Shown: positions 1 to 10,798 of the stretch, piece by piece
How positions within the stretch are numbered: position 1 is the stretch's first letter
Layout of the letters: each line of letters opens with the position of its first letter
Assembly (NCBI GenBank): GCA_020912385.1
Contig: CP087216.1
Coordinates: 1,178,001-1,242,000, forward strand
Source: Neofusicoccum parvum
Taxonomy: Eukaryota; Ascomycota; Dothideomycetes; Botryosphaeriales; Botryosphaeriaceae
Length of the DNA: 64,000 nucleotides
Reading direction: 5' to 3'
Translations under genes and position numbers: made by a program
Notes under the pieces: generated by a model
Seen by the model: only the letters and a program-made list of their open reading frames with translations
Told to the model about the DNA's origin: nothing
The model's database searches: none

Positions 1-818
1 CGGCGAGGCCGACACGCTCACATGGAACCGCTTCCTGGCGCTCCGCAAGACGCGCCGCCGCCTGTCGCTGTTCTGCAGCATCGCGGCGGCCATCGCGTCG
101 ACGGCCGTCGGCGGCAACCTCGTCCTAGGCTACGACCTCGACTCGATCGGTGCGCAGACGTTCGGGCTGGACCCGATCATCGTGATGGGCTTGTCGACGG
201 TGGCGTGCGGGTGCGTGGGCTGGCTGCTGGGCCCGGCCATCGGCGACGGTGTTTTCAGGATCGTGTACAGGCGGATCGGGAGGCAGATCGTTGAGGTGAG
301 CCTCATCCCCGTCACCTCTAACATGGTGGACCGTAAGAGGGATGGACGGCTTCGAATGAGCCTCGCTCATGGGTAGTTGGAGCATTCGTCCGGATGGCTT
401 TGGTCAATTAAATCAAAGCACTGCTGTATCTGGACGAATGCTTCAACCACGAAAGAGCGAGATTCATTTGGAGCCGTCCCTTTATTTTGCGACCCGTTGT
501 ATCCCCAATGGCTTGATAGCCATGCTACTTTTTTGGAGGTCTGTTTTGCTAACACGGTTTCTTGGACTGTTGTAGAAGGAAAAACAGTTCTTCCAGCGCA
601 TAAAGAAGTTCCGCGTCGACCCCACCCAGTCCAGCTTGAACAACCCCGTCCCGGATTTCTACGGCGAGAAGATTGGCTCCGTTGCTGATTACCGCCGCTG
701 GCTCAAGGACCAGCGCGCGTTCAACCTGAAGACATCGGGTCGTCCGCGTGGTGGCGCTGGCGCGGTGGCTATGGCCAAGAGGGCGAGGAAGATGTCGACC
801 ATGGCTGGTGGTCGTTGA
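1..818 (+). CDS. PAM17: Pam17, subunit of the mitochondrial import motor (5' end cut off by the window)
   Basis: Exons are <1..295 and 576..818; the frame starts at base 2. Pam17 is an inner-membrane protein that helps organise the presequence translocase-associated motor on the matrix side of TIM23. The visible part has two hydrophobic segments (around LSLFCSIAAAIAS and IIVMGLSTVACGCVGWLLG), then after the intron a basic matrix stretch (FFQRIKKFRVDP) and the conserved NNPVPDFYGEKIGSV..YRRWLKDQR block ending in a Lys/Arg-rich tail. The intron is bounded by GTGAGC and TTGTAG with a GCTAAC branch site. At 280 nt it is several times longer than most introns here, because it contains a foldback repeat. 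The N-terminal presequence lies outside the window. The identification rests on the conserved C-terminal block as I remember the family. Confidence 0.9.
344..479. mobile_element. MITE-like foldback element inside the PAM17 intron
   Basis: Two inverted arms, 344-395 and 428-479, pair at 42 of 52 positions by my hand count, around a 32-nt loop. Weaker complementarity may continue outward on both sides. The inner core GTTGGAGCATTCGTCC (left) against GGACGAATGCTTCAAC (right) recurs at 51556-51640 and in part at 63074-63094. The left arm plus about 10 loop bases (369-404) matches 51555-51590 almost exactly. It has no coding capacity. I infer a non-autonomous, hairpin-forming transposable element or an introner-like unit; no target-site duplication is obvious. 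Confidence 0.7.
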
Positions 819-1462
819 TTCAATCTACCAGCCTCCGATTGTCTGACGCCTAAGGGCCAGTGACTGACTGCCCGAGGCGTAGGCCAGTATTGCAAAAAGG
901 AATTTTTCAAGTGTGATTGGGGGAGTGTCTAAAGGAAGGTCAAGCATTGGGTCACATGGGGCTTCATCTTCTATTTCTTCTATTTTCCAGTTCTTTTCAC
1001 GGCTGGCTGATCGTTTCATTGTACAAACATAAAATAGCAACGTATTTCGTGGAGGTTGGGTGAGTGCGAAGGCAAACAATGAAACATCTCCATTCTTCCG
1101 TCAACTTTTATATCAGTCTACCCGAAAACGCTGTCTTGAGTTTCTGTCATTGAACCGAGCAAACCCCTCCTTCGTTTACCTCCATCATCTGTGCAATAAT
1201 ATCCTTCCGCATCTGATCCACGGTGTACTTCAGGCACCACACCTAGTCCTCAAGGTCCGGGGTAGGATATATCCGATGATCTCAAAAAGTGATCCCATAT
1301 AGTAGCGGGTACAGCAGGGTAGTACCTCTAATGGAAAGGCCTTCTCTGAAGGCACCTTTTAACTAACAGCCAAGGGAGTATCTATACTCGCACAAGTCGA
1401 TAAAAGTTGGGACTTACTCTACGGTATTACACCACCTTCGGTGATAATGCGTCTTTACGCAG
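819..1462. other. Convergent intergenic region, no gene seen
   Basis: Lies between the 3' ends of PAM17 (+) and the His-rich membrane protein gene (-). It is moderately AT-rich and presumably holds both 3' UTRs. No frame in it has convincing coding character. Confidence 0.5.
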
Positions 1463-2281
1463 CTATGGACGAGCAGCTTCGCGGGCCTCCTTCTTCGGCT
1501 CCTCGCCCATCTGTCGGACTCTTCGTGCCACCTTCTTTGCCTTTGAAAGCCTTTCTTGCCACATGCGTCCCAGCCGCTCCGACTTCCCAGCCTTGACACC
1601 GTCATTAGTTCCTGGCAATGGATATGGCGACGCGGTTGGGACAACCGTCGAGGTAACAGTCGAGTAGACAGTCGAGAGAATATTCGAAGTAACGGTCGAA
1701 GCAAGGGTTGATGTAACAGTCGACGTGAAAGTGAAAGAAGAGGTGAGAGTCGATGCAACCGAGGACGACGGGGGGAAGGCCTCGGAGGCTCGCAAAATTC
1801 TGTTCGAGACCGAGAACTTCATATTGAAATCCGAGTAGTTAGCCATCAGGGCTTCAGTTACCGGAAATAGTATGTAGTGCAGGTGCAGCCCCTGCCTAGC
1901 GGTGCTAGTAATCCGTGGCCCGGTGTGCTGGCCGGGTTCCATATTTGGTTCGTCATGAAAGATTATCTTGTCAGCGGCCTTGTGAATGCAGGGTTGTTGT
2001 TGTTGGTGGTGGTGGTAGTGGTGGTGGTAGTGGTGGTGGTAGTGGTGGTGATAAACACCTTCCTGCGAGCTGTTTGTGGCATTGGTGGAGGGCGTGGAGT
2101 TGACTGTGGTGTGCTCATCGAGGAGTAGGAAGAAAGAGGTGATGATCAAAACGCAGGAGTAGGCGAGAAGGAACAGGAGGGAGAGCCGGTACATGCTACT
2201 ACCGAAGCTCGATGGCTGCCTGACGTTGCCAAACGACGCGGGAGGCGGCGGTTCGGGCGGGAGCTTCTTATCCCGAGACAT
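1463..2281 (-). CDS. Uncharacterised single-pass membrane protein with a (YHHH)4 tract and a Ser/Thr-rich region
   Basis: A 272-residue intronless reading frame whose function I do not recognise. Residues 1-30 are polar and Pro-rich (DKKLPPEPPPP). Residues 32-54 form one hydrophobic segment with no signal-peptide cleavage look, so a type II signal anchor is likely. Residues 77-92 are four tandem YHHH units followed by QQQQ. Asn-Xaa-Ser/Thr sites (NST, NAT, NSS, NYS) follow the membrane segment, which suits a lumenal or extracellular C-terminal part. Around residues 170-220 there is a degenerate STVTST-type Ser/Thr/Val repeat, then a basic tail rich in Lys/Arg/Glu. The His tract could bind transition metals (inference). 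Confidence that this is a gene is moderate: the frame is long, the layout is coherent and it starts with ATG, but no conserved domain is recognised. Confidence 0.55.
   Translation of the reverse strand: MSRDKKLPPEPPPPASFGNVRQPSSFGSSMYRLSLLFLLAYSCVLIITSFFLLLDEHTTVNSTPSTNATNSSQEGVYHHHYHHHYHHHYHHHQQQQPCIHKAADKIIFHDEPNMEPGQHTGPRITSTARQGLHLHYILFPVTEALMANYSDFNMKFSVSNRILRASEAFPPSSSVASTLTSSFTFTSTVTSTLASTVTSNILSTVYSTVTSTVVPTASPYPLPGTNDGVKAGKSERLGRMWQERLSKAKKVARRVRQMGEEPKKEAREAARP
1994..2053 (-). repeat. 12-bp coding repeat (four YHHH units) plus a CAA/CAG run
   Basis: On the + strand this is a GTGGTGGTA-type 12-mer repeated four times next to GTT repeats; on the coding strand it gives (Tyr-His-His-His)4-Gln4. 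It is probably length-variable between strains. Confidence 0.8.
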
Positions 2282-2837
2282 GTTCGCGGTGATTTGAAGA
2301 GGCTTCGGGGAGCTCAGGTCGATGAACGACGCGATTTATAAAGTGTTGGGTAAATGAGATCTCTTATTGTGGCGTGCCAGAGCTGGCGCAGGACCCATAG
2401 AACGGGCACCCAAGACTAAGGACCCTTTCCCTTAGTTTGGAGGGCGTAAGTATCCCAACGAAGTTCGAAATGATGAGGAAATTGGACGTGCTCATACCCA
2501 CGCCTTTCCGGTGTTGGACTTGACAATTCATCATTTGCACTGGATGCAGGTCTTACGGAGTAAACCGATCATATATGCCTGCCGTAAGAAGCTCTGCTCT
2601 GGTCAAGCCTGGAAGGATGGTAAGCTAATTCAAGAAGCTTGGTGTAGTGCACAGGGTCTGCGAGCCGGCCCGCACAGGCAACCGTGGAACCCCTCAACCA
2701 CGATGTTGAGGAGCCAAGCCCAGCTGCTGTTTGGTCAAGTCCTTTTCCTAAGAGATAGCGGCTGCCACTAGTACCCACCAGTATCCAGTAGCTATGTGTC
2801 TCCCAGCACCAATACGCCTTAGTGAACCGCGCCGCCA
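2282..2837. other. Intergenic region between two minus-strand genes
   Basis: Holds the 3' UTR of MSH3 and the promoter of the His-rich membrane protein gene. No additional gene is evident. Confidence 0.45.
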
Positions 2838-5800
2838 TCACAGCTGCTCAATCCCATTCACAATTGCATCCAGCTCCAGCTCCTGTGTGCCTTCCAACAT
2901 CTTTGCCACCGTACCAGACCTATCAAGCTCGAGTCAGCCAATCGTCGCACAAAAGGAAGAAAACAAGCACTTACAGGCCAAGCACCCTCCTCCTCCGCAT
3001 CACCTCCTCCAGTTCTTTGCTTTTCACCGCCGCCACCTCCAGCACTGCATCCGGCACATTCGCCAGACGCGCCACATTGAGCCCGTAGCTGCGATGCGCG
3101 ACGCCTTCGCCGACCTCGTACAAGAACGTGATCTCTTCCCACTTGTTCTCGCCCTCGCCCTTGCTTTCTTCAAACCGCATATGCACGTTCTTCAGCTCTC
3201 CGTCCTTGAACCCGTCCGCCAGCTTCGCCAGGTTCTGGTAGTGCGTGATGAACAGCGTGAGCGCCTTGATTTCGCGAACCATGTAATCGAGGACAGCTTG
3301 GGCGATGGCCACGCCGTCGTGAGTACTGGTACCGCGGCCGAGCTCATCGAGGATGACGAGGGAGCGTGGCGAGGCTTGCTTCAGAATATCGGCCGTTTCG
3401 GAAAGCTCAACCATGAACGTAGATTCACCAGCCATCATGTTGTCGAAGGCACCCATGCGCGTGAAGACGGCGTCGAGCATGCCGAGCTTGGCCGAGGAAG
3501 CGGGGACGTAAGAGCCAACTTGGGCCATGATGCAGATCAGCGCAGCTTGGCGGACATAGCTGGATTTACCGCCCATGTTGGGCCCGGTGATGAGGAGCGC
3601 GCGCGTGCTGTCGGTGGACATGGAAATGTCATTCGGGACGTAAGAGTCCAGGAGCAGCTGCTCAACCATCGGGTGTCGGCCCTCTGAAACCTCAATGCAG
3701 ATGTCTTCTGTATATTCGGGCTTCACGTAGCCCGGCTGGCTGCTGATCTCAGCGAGGGAGAGCAAGCAGTCTAACGTGGCAAGGGATTGGACGCAGTCTC
3801 GGAAAGACTGGTACTTAGTGCCGATTTCAGCTAGAAGCTCCTTGAACGCAACGTCGCAGGCGGCAGCCAGAGCCTCCTTGTGTTGATCCCTCTCTCGAAG
3901 AAGCCGTATGACCTCCGGCGTGTGGAAGCGGGAGACCTGCTTGGTACCGCTGATTTTGGCCCAGGAAGCCGGTACTTTCTTGACCTCACTATTGCTTACT
4001 TCGACGAGGAACTCGATGCCGGATTTGGTCACGTACTCGACCTTCGACTTCTTCAACTTCTCCGCAATCTCTTTTTTATGTTCCTTCAGGTCGTGCTCCA
4101 CGCTGACGATACCGATTTTGTGATCTGTGATGTCCTCAGTCTCATGCTCTTCCCTAAAGAAGCCGTATTTGTCGTCGTCCTTGGCAGATTGGAGGTTGAT
4201 CCTGTCCAGGAAGTTGACAATGTCATCAGAAATGAGTGGTAGACTGGCAATCGCTTCCTGAAGGGTTGGCGATGCAAACCCTGCCTTTTCCGGGGACTGA
4301 ACGTAAGCATACTCGCTCGCAATGCGTTGCAGCGTTTGCAGAACCGCAAGGAGCTCCGGTCGAGTGCACTTCTGGTAGTAGATTCGAATCAGGGACTTCT
4401 CCAGATCCGTTTTTACCTGAGATAATAAGCGTTTCAGCTTCTCGGTAACAACGATCTTCTCCCCACTTCGCAGCTCCTCCACAGCGTTGATCCGTTCTTC
4501 CAACTGAGCTTTACTGAGCAGAGGTCTTCCGACCCACTTCCTCAGTAATCGTTGGCCGAAGCGTGTCTTGGTCCTGTCCATGGTCCAGAAAAGGCTACCC
4601 TTCATTGTGTGATTGGTCTGGTTCTGGTAAATCTCCAGGCTGCTTAACGTGTTACCATTGAGTAACATGTGCGAACGAGCGCTGAAGGCCTGGAAATTCT
4701 TCGTCAAGTCGAATACATGCTCGAGACCGTATTCAGTCATGTGCGTGATGAGTGCTGATAAACAAATTGTGACATGCTCTGAGAGCTGGTGAACTTTGTC
4801 CAGGACAGTTGCCGCGGACTCTGAGCTTTCGTCGCCGCTCTTCATCTTGTCGGCGTAAAAGTTGGAGATATGGCTGTATGCCTGTGCAGCCATGGTCCTA
4901 GGCTTCTCGACCCTCTCGACACGCGCTTGGTCGCCAAAGACGTTTCTCTTCGACCCAGAGAGATGCTGAACAATCTTCTCCGTTGCCTTGGAGACCTCAC
5001 CAACTACGAGAAACTCGCATGGTGCTATGTGCAGTAACCTAGTCTCAATCTCACTGCGCATGAAGCCGTCCTCGAAGTCGTCGTAGATGATGTCACCTGT
5101 TGCAGGTTGAACAGCAACAATGCCTATGTGGACCTTCTCGTCTGTGCTCCAGCCCTTGGCATGGGTCTCAGTCAAACAGAGGATGTATCCAGTGGCCAGG
5201 GAATTGGCTTTGGCTTTGGCATCTACTCCTTCTAGACCCTCGACGTCGTCAATGTAGGTGGCTTTGGTGTACAGGTTGGTGAGCTTGCGGACAAACGGGG
5301 CGTTGCGGTTATCCCCAGCTTTCTTGAGCGCAGCGGTCTCGAGCTGTCTGACAACGCCGACCTTGTGGCCTGCAGCAACCAGTCTTTTGACATGCACATG
5401 CAGCCTGTGCGTTGGGAAGCTGGCTCCGGCGAACCGATCCAAGTGGCCCTCCGAAGGGTGCTCGTCGAATCTGAATTTGCCTGGTATGCAAACAATGCCC
5501 AGCTCTTTCGCAGCAACGCGTGCATCTTCGCCAAAGAAGCGGAACTTGTAGCCCACCTCGACCACCAGTATAGTGTCCGGATGCTTCTGTTTCAGCTCAA
5601 TGATCTGCTTTTCCATTGGGGTCAACTTGTGACCACCTTTCTTGGCCGCTGCTCCACCTCTGCCCTTTGCTTTTGACTTCGACTGTGGCTCGTCATCCTC
5701 CGGGGCTCCGTCCTCATCTTCATCGCCTTCAGCAGCTTCTTCGCTGACGGTGTGGTTCCGCCTCTTGATTTCCGCAATGCTGTCGGGCCTGCCGAGCTTC

Positions 5801-6351
5801 TTCACGAATTTCTGGTGAAGCTTTTCCTTCGCCTTCCGCGCCTCCTCTGCATCCGGCCCGTTCTGGTTCTCCGTCTCGATGGGTGAGCTCGAGAAGATGA
5901 ATTTGGATGTTCTCTCGGTGCCCTTGACCTTCCGTGGGCCATTGAGGCCTGCGTCACTCACACTGCCTGGCGATTGTCGGCCATCTACTGCTGGCTCGGG
6001 CGAGGGCTCCCGTGCATCGTTGTCCGGGGTGAAGTCGTCATCATCTTCGTCTTGGACGGTCCTCCGGGCCCTCTTAGGCTTCGGGCCTGCGGTCGTGCGG
6101 TTGCTGTCGCTGGTCTGCGCGCGTTTCAAGGCACTGGAGAAGTTTCGTCGCGGTGCGGTCGGCTCTTCATCATCGTCGTCTGAGCTCGGAGGAGCTTCGA
6201 TGCGCTTCTCTGGTATCGCAGGCGGAGGCGATGATTTGGGTGGCTCTGAGGGCGGCTTCGGTGTGGACGAGGGTTTTTTGGAGAAGAAGCTGGATATGCT
6301 GGCCTGCTTCTTGTTTTGCGACGCAGGGAACGGCGAGCTGGGTGGTGCCAT
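2838..6351 (-). CDS. MSH3: DNA mismatch repair protein Msh3 (MutS family)
   Basis: Exons are 2975..6351 and 2838..2919 (minus strand), separated by a 55-nt intron starting GTAAGT; the model gives 1152 residues. Msh3 pairs with Msh2 as MutS-beta and recognises insertion/deletion loops. Near the N-terminus QASISSFF fits a PCNA-interacting (PIP) box, followed by a long acidic, Ser/Pro-rich linker to about residue 240. The MutS mismatch-recognition domain begins around [19 protein letters not shown]. The ATPase has Walker [10 protein letters not shown] near residue 922 and the signature [12 protein letters not shown] near residue 1000. Choosing the splice to the short last exon replaces an early stop with a typical MutS C-terminal helix ([13 protein letters not shown]). 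Three GACGCGC motifs lie 80-110 nt upstream of the ATG. Confidence 0.95.
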
Positions 6352-6431
6352 TGCAAGAAGCGTGGCGGGGGAGCTTTAGAGGCGGGTGTCGTCTGCGTCG
6401 GCCAAATTCGCCGGTGGTGGCGCCGGGGGAA

Positions 6432-6460
6432 GACGCGCGTAGTGACGCGCTCTGACGCGC
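6432..6460. promoter_or_regulatory. Three GACGCGC motifs upstream of MSH3 (MCB-like)
   Basis: GACGCGC occurs at 6432-6438, 6444-6450 and 6454-6460, about one helical turn apart and 80-110 nt upstream of the MSH3 start. Each holds the ACGCG core of the MluI cell-cycle box bound by MBF (Mbp1/Swi6). The regulatory role is inferred. Confidence 0.4.
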
Positions 6461-6998
6461 TAGCTCACACGTGGTTTGGCGACTCAGAAAACGTCCCTGG
6501 ACCACCTCCTTCCTACTCGTCTTCTCCCAGATGTCATTCTAGTATAATCACTTGGCGTAAATATGCGGCCGCGCAATTGCCCCACGCATTTTAGCTTGAT
6601 GGTAAATTGTGTCCTGATCCAGGATTCTTGGAGGGGTTGATTGTCTCTCCTTCGCTCTCTGATAGATTATCCACTTCAAAAGAGATCAATTTGTTTGGTT
6701 GACAAGCTGTAGCAACGCACGATGGAGGATATCTCAGCGGAGGCACAGTTAGCGTTCTCACTAAAGTGGATTGGATTCCACCTCCGTAATACGTTTTTTG
6801 CGATCATTGTAGGAATAGAATTCTTTGTACTCTTAATCTATACAGGAGATGCCCTCTATTCCCCTATTCACTCGCGTGTCCGAAGGTGCATCAACCTTCC
6901 CTCTCTCCCTCTCTCCAACCTCTTGCGGTACTCGCTAAAAATCCCAGCATCTTTCAACAAGAAATCGAGTTAGTAAAAGTTTCGTTCGGGGACTCCTC
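6461..6998. other. Intergenic region between dipeptidase 3' end and MSH3 promoter
   Basis: AT-rich in the middle. A frame of 83 codons begins with ATG at 6722 on the + strand and has a hydrophobic stretch, but it has no recognisable relatives and poor start context, so I do not call it a gene. Confidence 0.4.
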
Positions 6999-8552
6999 TC
7001 ACAGGGTATCCGTACCAGCAGTCCAATCCGGTATATCCTCCGCCGCAAAGTCCGACACGCCATCTTCAAACGGCGGTCTCTCCTTCTGCAGCTTTGCCGC
7101 CACCCGATCGACCTCGTCCCATACCCTCAGTAGGTTCCTACCCACAATCTTCGCAGCGTCCTCGTCGCTGATGCCTTCCTCCAGCAGCGCGGCCACTAGG
7201 TTCGGGAACTTGCTCACGTCCTCCAGACCCTTCGGCGTGCCCTCGATGCCATCGTAGTCGGTGCCGATGCCGACGTGGTCGTATCCGATCAGCTCGCCGA
7301 TATGTTTGATGTGGCGCACTACCTGTGACAAAGTGACGTTCGGCTCGTACAAATCCGGGAGGCCGGTGTTGGGGTCTGGTTCCGTACACGAGATGAAGCC
7401 GGGGTTGAAGTTGACCATGACTATGGAGTTGCGTTTCTTGACAAGGTGCAGAATGTCGTCCGGCACGTTGCGTGGATGCGGGCAGATTGCGTAAGCTGAG
7501 CTATGCGAGAAGATGGGCGGCGCAATGCTTCCGCCCCAGCTGCCATCTTCAGAGCCGGCGAGGACGTCGCGCATGGTATCAGGGCTCACGTGCGCGAGAT
7601 CGACAATCATGCCCAGGCGGTTCATCTCCTCGATCAGGTCACGGCCGGCGGCGCTGACCCCGCCCCAGTACGGCGAGCTCCTAACGCTCTCGCCCTTTTC
7701 GTTAGTGACGACGGCAGCGTCGGCGTAAATGTTGTGACAGTTCCAGGTTAGTGTGGCATAGCGGACGCCCAGCTGGTGGTAGAGACGGAGAGTTGGGATG
7801 GAGTTGCCGATCTGGTGCAGGCCTTCGATGATGACCGGGGCAATATAGCGGCCCTCTTCGAAAGCCCGGAGAGCAGATGCACTGTCCGGTGTCGGGGTGA
7901 AGTACTGGGGGTACTTAGCGCCAAGGCGGCGGAAGACATCCAGCTGCTCTAGCGTAGCTTTGACAACTGGTAAGAGTAAGCGGGAAATTCTTGATCGTAA
8001 AGGGAATGACGCTCGAGCAAAGTCAAGATCAAGACATACTAGGAGCATATGCTTCATCCGAGAAATCTGTCCCGTTTGCAGGGCAGGGAAGGAAAGCGCT
8101 CCAGAAAGCACCGCTGCTCATTCCCTCCTCGATGCGAGGAATGTCGGTATGGTACTCCAGGCCACCATTTTCGAACTTGGAGGAGAAGTTCCCACTGTTG
8201 ATGCGGTTCCCGTAGAGATATCTCAGCAGAATCAACAAGTCATTGTGGCCATCTAAGCCATGTTAGCAGGCGAACGGCATACGGACAGCAGTCAGGTTGT
8301 ATGATTACCAATCAGCGGATTCTCCCTCAGGATCTTCTGTGAGCGGTACTCGATTGAAGAGCAGTCTTCTGAGAGGCAGGTGACATCGTAGGCCAAGTAT
8401 CCCCATAGCGTCGCGAGGACAACGAGAGGGAAAACTATGAAGTTGAAGAAGACGCTGCCCGGAGAGCGAGCTGCCCGGCGCAGCGCCAGCCTCTTTTGGT
8501 AGGCAATGACGTCTGGGCCATTGGTGTCGACTAGGGGTTTGTCAGTTGACAT
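6999..8552 (-). CDS. Membrane dipeptidase (metallopeptidase family M19)
   Basis: Exons on the minus strand are 8309..8552, 8040..8252 and 6999..7966, with introns of 56 and 73 nt; the product has 474 residues. M19 (renal-type) dipeptidases are zinc enzymes that hydrolyse dipeptides, including some with D-residues. The N-terminus is cytosolic-looking, then a membrane anchor (FFNFIVFPLVVLATLWGYLAY). The first metal motif DGHND spans exon 1-2 (Gly-Asn-His replaced here by G-DGHNDLL, typical for the family). Later conserved blocks are LTWNCHN, DLAHVSP, FSHSSAYAICPHPRNVPDDIL and GYDHVGIGTDYDG, which carry the remaining His/Glu/Asp ligands. The splice choices join these blocks in frame. The gene is divergent from ILM1 with 279 bp between the two starts. 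The physiological substrate is unknown. Confidence 0.92.
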
Positions 8553-8831
8553 TTTCGATGATGAGAGGACGCAAGAGATGTTCTCGGCTTGCTGCTGAGG
8601 ATTTACTGCTCACCGGCAGTGGTGGGGGTTCCTATCAGTGGAGGCAGCACGCGATTCGAGGCGGCAGCTGCGACCGCGGGCCTCCGAGGGCCGGGATGAC
8701 GTCGGCCGGAACGAAGGCGACCCCTGCGCCGATCATTCTCACGCGTCGTGGCTTTCGTCCCACCAGCTGCAGCTCCACAAGCTCGTCCACACTGTCTGCT
8801 TCCCAGGGGCAGCAGCCACACCACCGTCACC
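8553..8831. promoter_or_regulatory. Divergent promoter, dipeptidase / ILM1
   Basis: A 279-bp head-to-head intergenic space that must hold both core promoters. I see no clear TATA box or known regulator site. Confidence 0.4.
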
Positions 8832-9470
8832 ATGGCCATTGTTTCGTCGTTCGCCATCATCCGGGGCCTGTGCCTCTTCCACCTCACTCTCGCATGGTAC
8901 CTGCTCAGCGCACCGCGGGTTATCGCGGAGCAAAATCTGGTCGTCCTGTTCGGAGAAGCAATGCGCATCGTACAGCTCCCTTTGCCGCCAGATTGGTCTC
9001 ATGAGCCTATACTGACATGCGCGCAAAACAGCCCGAGCCGACCCAATTCCTGAAGGCGAACTCGGCCACCGCCGTCGCTGCCATTTTCCTCTCCCTTTTG
9101 GGCCTCTCTGACCTTGTTGCTGTGTCCATGGACGAGGACATCGCGTTTCCTTACTGGGCGAACAACATCCCGCTCCGCCTCATGTTTCTCATCGGCCTGA
9201 CCGGATATACCTACGCCTTCAAGCCGGCTCCCGGCCAGACTCTTTTCAGCCACGGTGTTGGAGATCCTCTGAAGAACAGATTGGTGTTCACCTGGGGGTT
9301 CCTTGAGTGCACTATATGGTTTTGGGTATGGCAACGACGATTCATGCGCTTGGAGTTTAGAGCTAATGTTGTCGCAGGCGTACGTCACTTTGAGAGACGA
9401 GAAGGCGAAATTTGCTGAGCGTTTCATGGAGAGGAGGAAGAGGGAAGCTGAGATGCTGAGAGACGATTAA
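8832..9470 (+). CDS. ILM1: Ilm1-family protein (increased loss of mitochondrial DNA)
   Basis: Exons 8832..8969, 9032..9325 and 9378..9470 give 174 residues; introns are 62 and 52 nt. The start is in a good context (CACCATGG). The family is a small multi-pass membrane protein; yeast mutants lose mitochondrial DNA at a raised rate, and the molecular activity is not known. About four hydrophobic segments are visible: the N-terminal FHLTLAWYLLSAP, AVAAIFLSLLGLSDLVAV, LRLMFLIGLTGYTYAF and GFLECTIWFWAYV. A basic, charged C-terminal helix (ERFMERRKREAEM) follows. Conserved family features I recognise are the N-terminal P-x-x-I-A-E-Q-N region and the central loop before LKNRLVFTWGFLE. The second intron must be removed to join FLECTIWFW to AYVTLRDEKAKF. 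Confidence 0.85.
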
Positions 9471-10798
9471 TTTCCTTCTCTGCTGTATACAAGCAATAGA
9501 GCCTCGAAATCGCTCGCCAATGTTACATTCACGGGACTTGTTCCCCTCAAATATGCATGCTTTCCAAATTTCACGGGAACGGTAAAAGTAATGTAGCCGC
9601 TATAACAAAGCTGCGAAATGCACTAAAGGAGAACAACGACCTGGCAGAGAAGATGGGTCTGCTCTAACAAAGCCCGCTCACTTCATCAAATCACACCACT
9701 TTACCACACTGGCTCCTGACTCATACTTCAGTGCAACGAGGCACTGCTGCTGCACAGGCTGGAGCCTTGCCCAGCAGACATCACCCTCGCCGCCCAAAGC
9801 AGTTCACAGCGCTTTCCTCTTTAAGTCCTCACGCATGGTTCAGAAGACAACGGGAAGAGCGAGAGCCGAAAGAATTAGCCCTGTTCTCGTCAACCAGAGG
9901 CAGTGCAATACGAGCCACACTGTGGTTGATGTGCAGATGCTCAGGGTCTTCAGGGCCCAGCTATCGCAAAAAGGTATCTAAAAAGCCTGAAACAGAAAAG
10001 AATCATCAAAACAGGGTATGGAATCAATTCGTATTGATGTGTATGCTTCTGTAATCTAATCTAACGAAGCTAGAGCTATGAAGCTTTCAGGCAGCGAGGC
10101 CGCGAGAGGAGATCAAGGCACATATGAACAATCGCGACACTCTACAGAGTGAATTATTTTTTCCGGACTAGTTTGATTAACATACCGAGTTGAACAAGCA
10201 GGATGAAAGGAGATCATCGGTTCACAATGGTCCAGCGCAGCATGTGAAAGAGGTAGGCCAACAGCAGACTGTCGCATAAGTGATGCACTGCAGGAAAAGG
10301 AATGAAAATGATCTCAGAATTATGAGACGCGCCAAAAGCACGATTTTTTTTTTTGGAATAATGGGAATCAAATTATCTTTACAGCGTTGCCACAAAGTAA
10401 TACACGATTGCTGACCGAAAACGGGTGGGCCATGTGCGTTGAGGGAGGAAAAGCCATTGAGAAAAGACATTTCTCTCGCTTGCATGTGTGCAACTCAGAT
10501 GCTGCATGCACCCACGCAAAGTGCTACCAAAACCATGCAAACAGGACAGAAGAGACTTTCAGGTGTGGTCGTTGGGGAAACGAGAGGTGCAGCGCAGGGC
10601 CGGGTGATTGGCCAGTGCGCGGCGCTAGCGGACAATTACGAGGATTAGCCGCGACGCGTTTTCGCGGAAAGCTCGCGCCTCGACGCGAAGCCGCGACTTC
10701 TTCATCTCTCCACCACCGCCTTCCTCCACACCACCAACCCTCGCCCCTGCCCGTGGAACGCCCGCCAGAGCCTTCCGCCTGTGCTTCAGTCAGTAATA
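9471..10798. other. Intergenic region between ILM1 and CDC6
   Basis: About 1.3 kb with no convincing gene. It is AT-rich in the first half, with a run of 11 T at 10344-10354. The right end is the CDC6 promoter. Confidence 0.5.
10654..10671. promoter_or_regulatory. Overlapping MCB (ACGCGT) and E2F-like (TTTCGCGG) sites upstream of CDC6
   Basis: ACGCGT at 10654-10659 runs directly into TTTTCGCGGAAA, about 140 nt before the CDC6 start. ACGCGT is the MluI cell-cycle box; the second resembles an E2F/SCB-type site. Yeast CDC6 and fission-yeast cdc18 are MBF-controlled at G1/S, so the same control is likely here. Confidence 0.55.
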
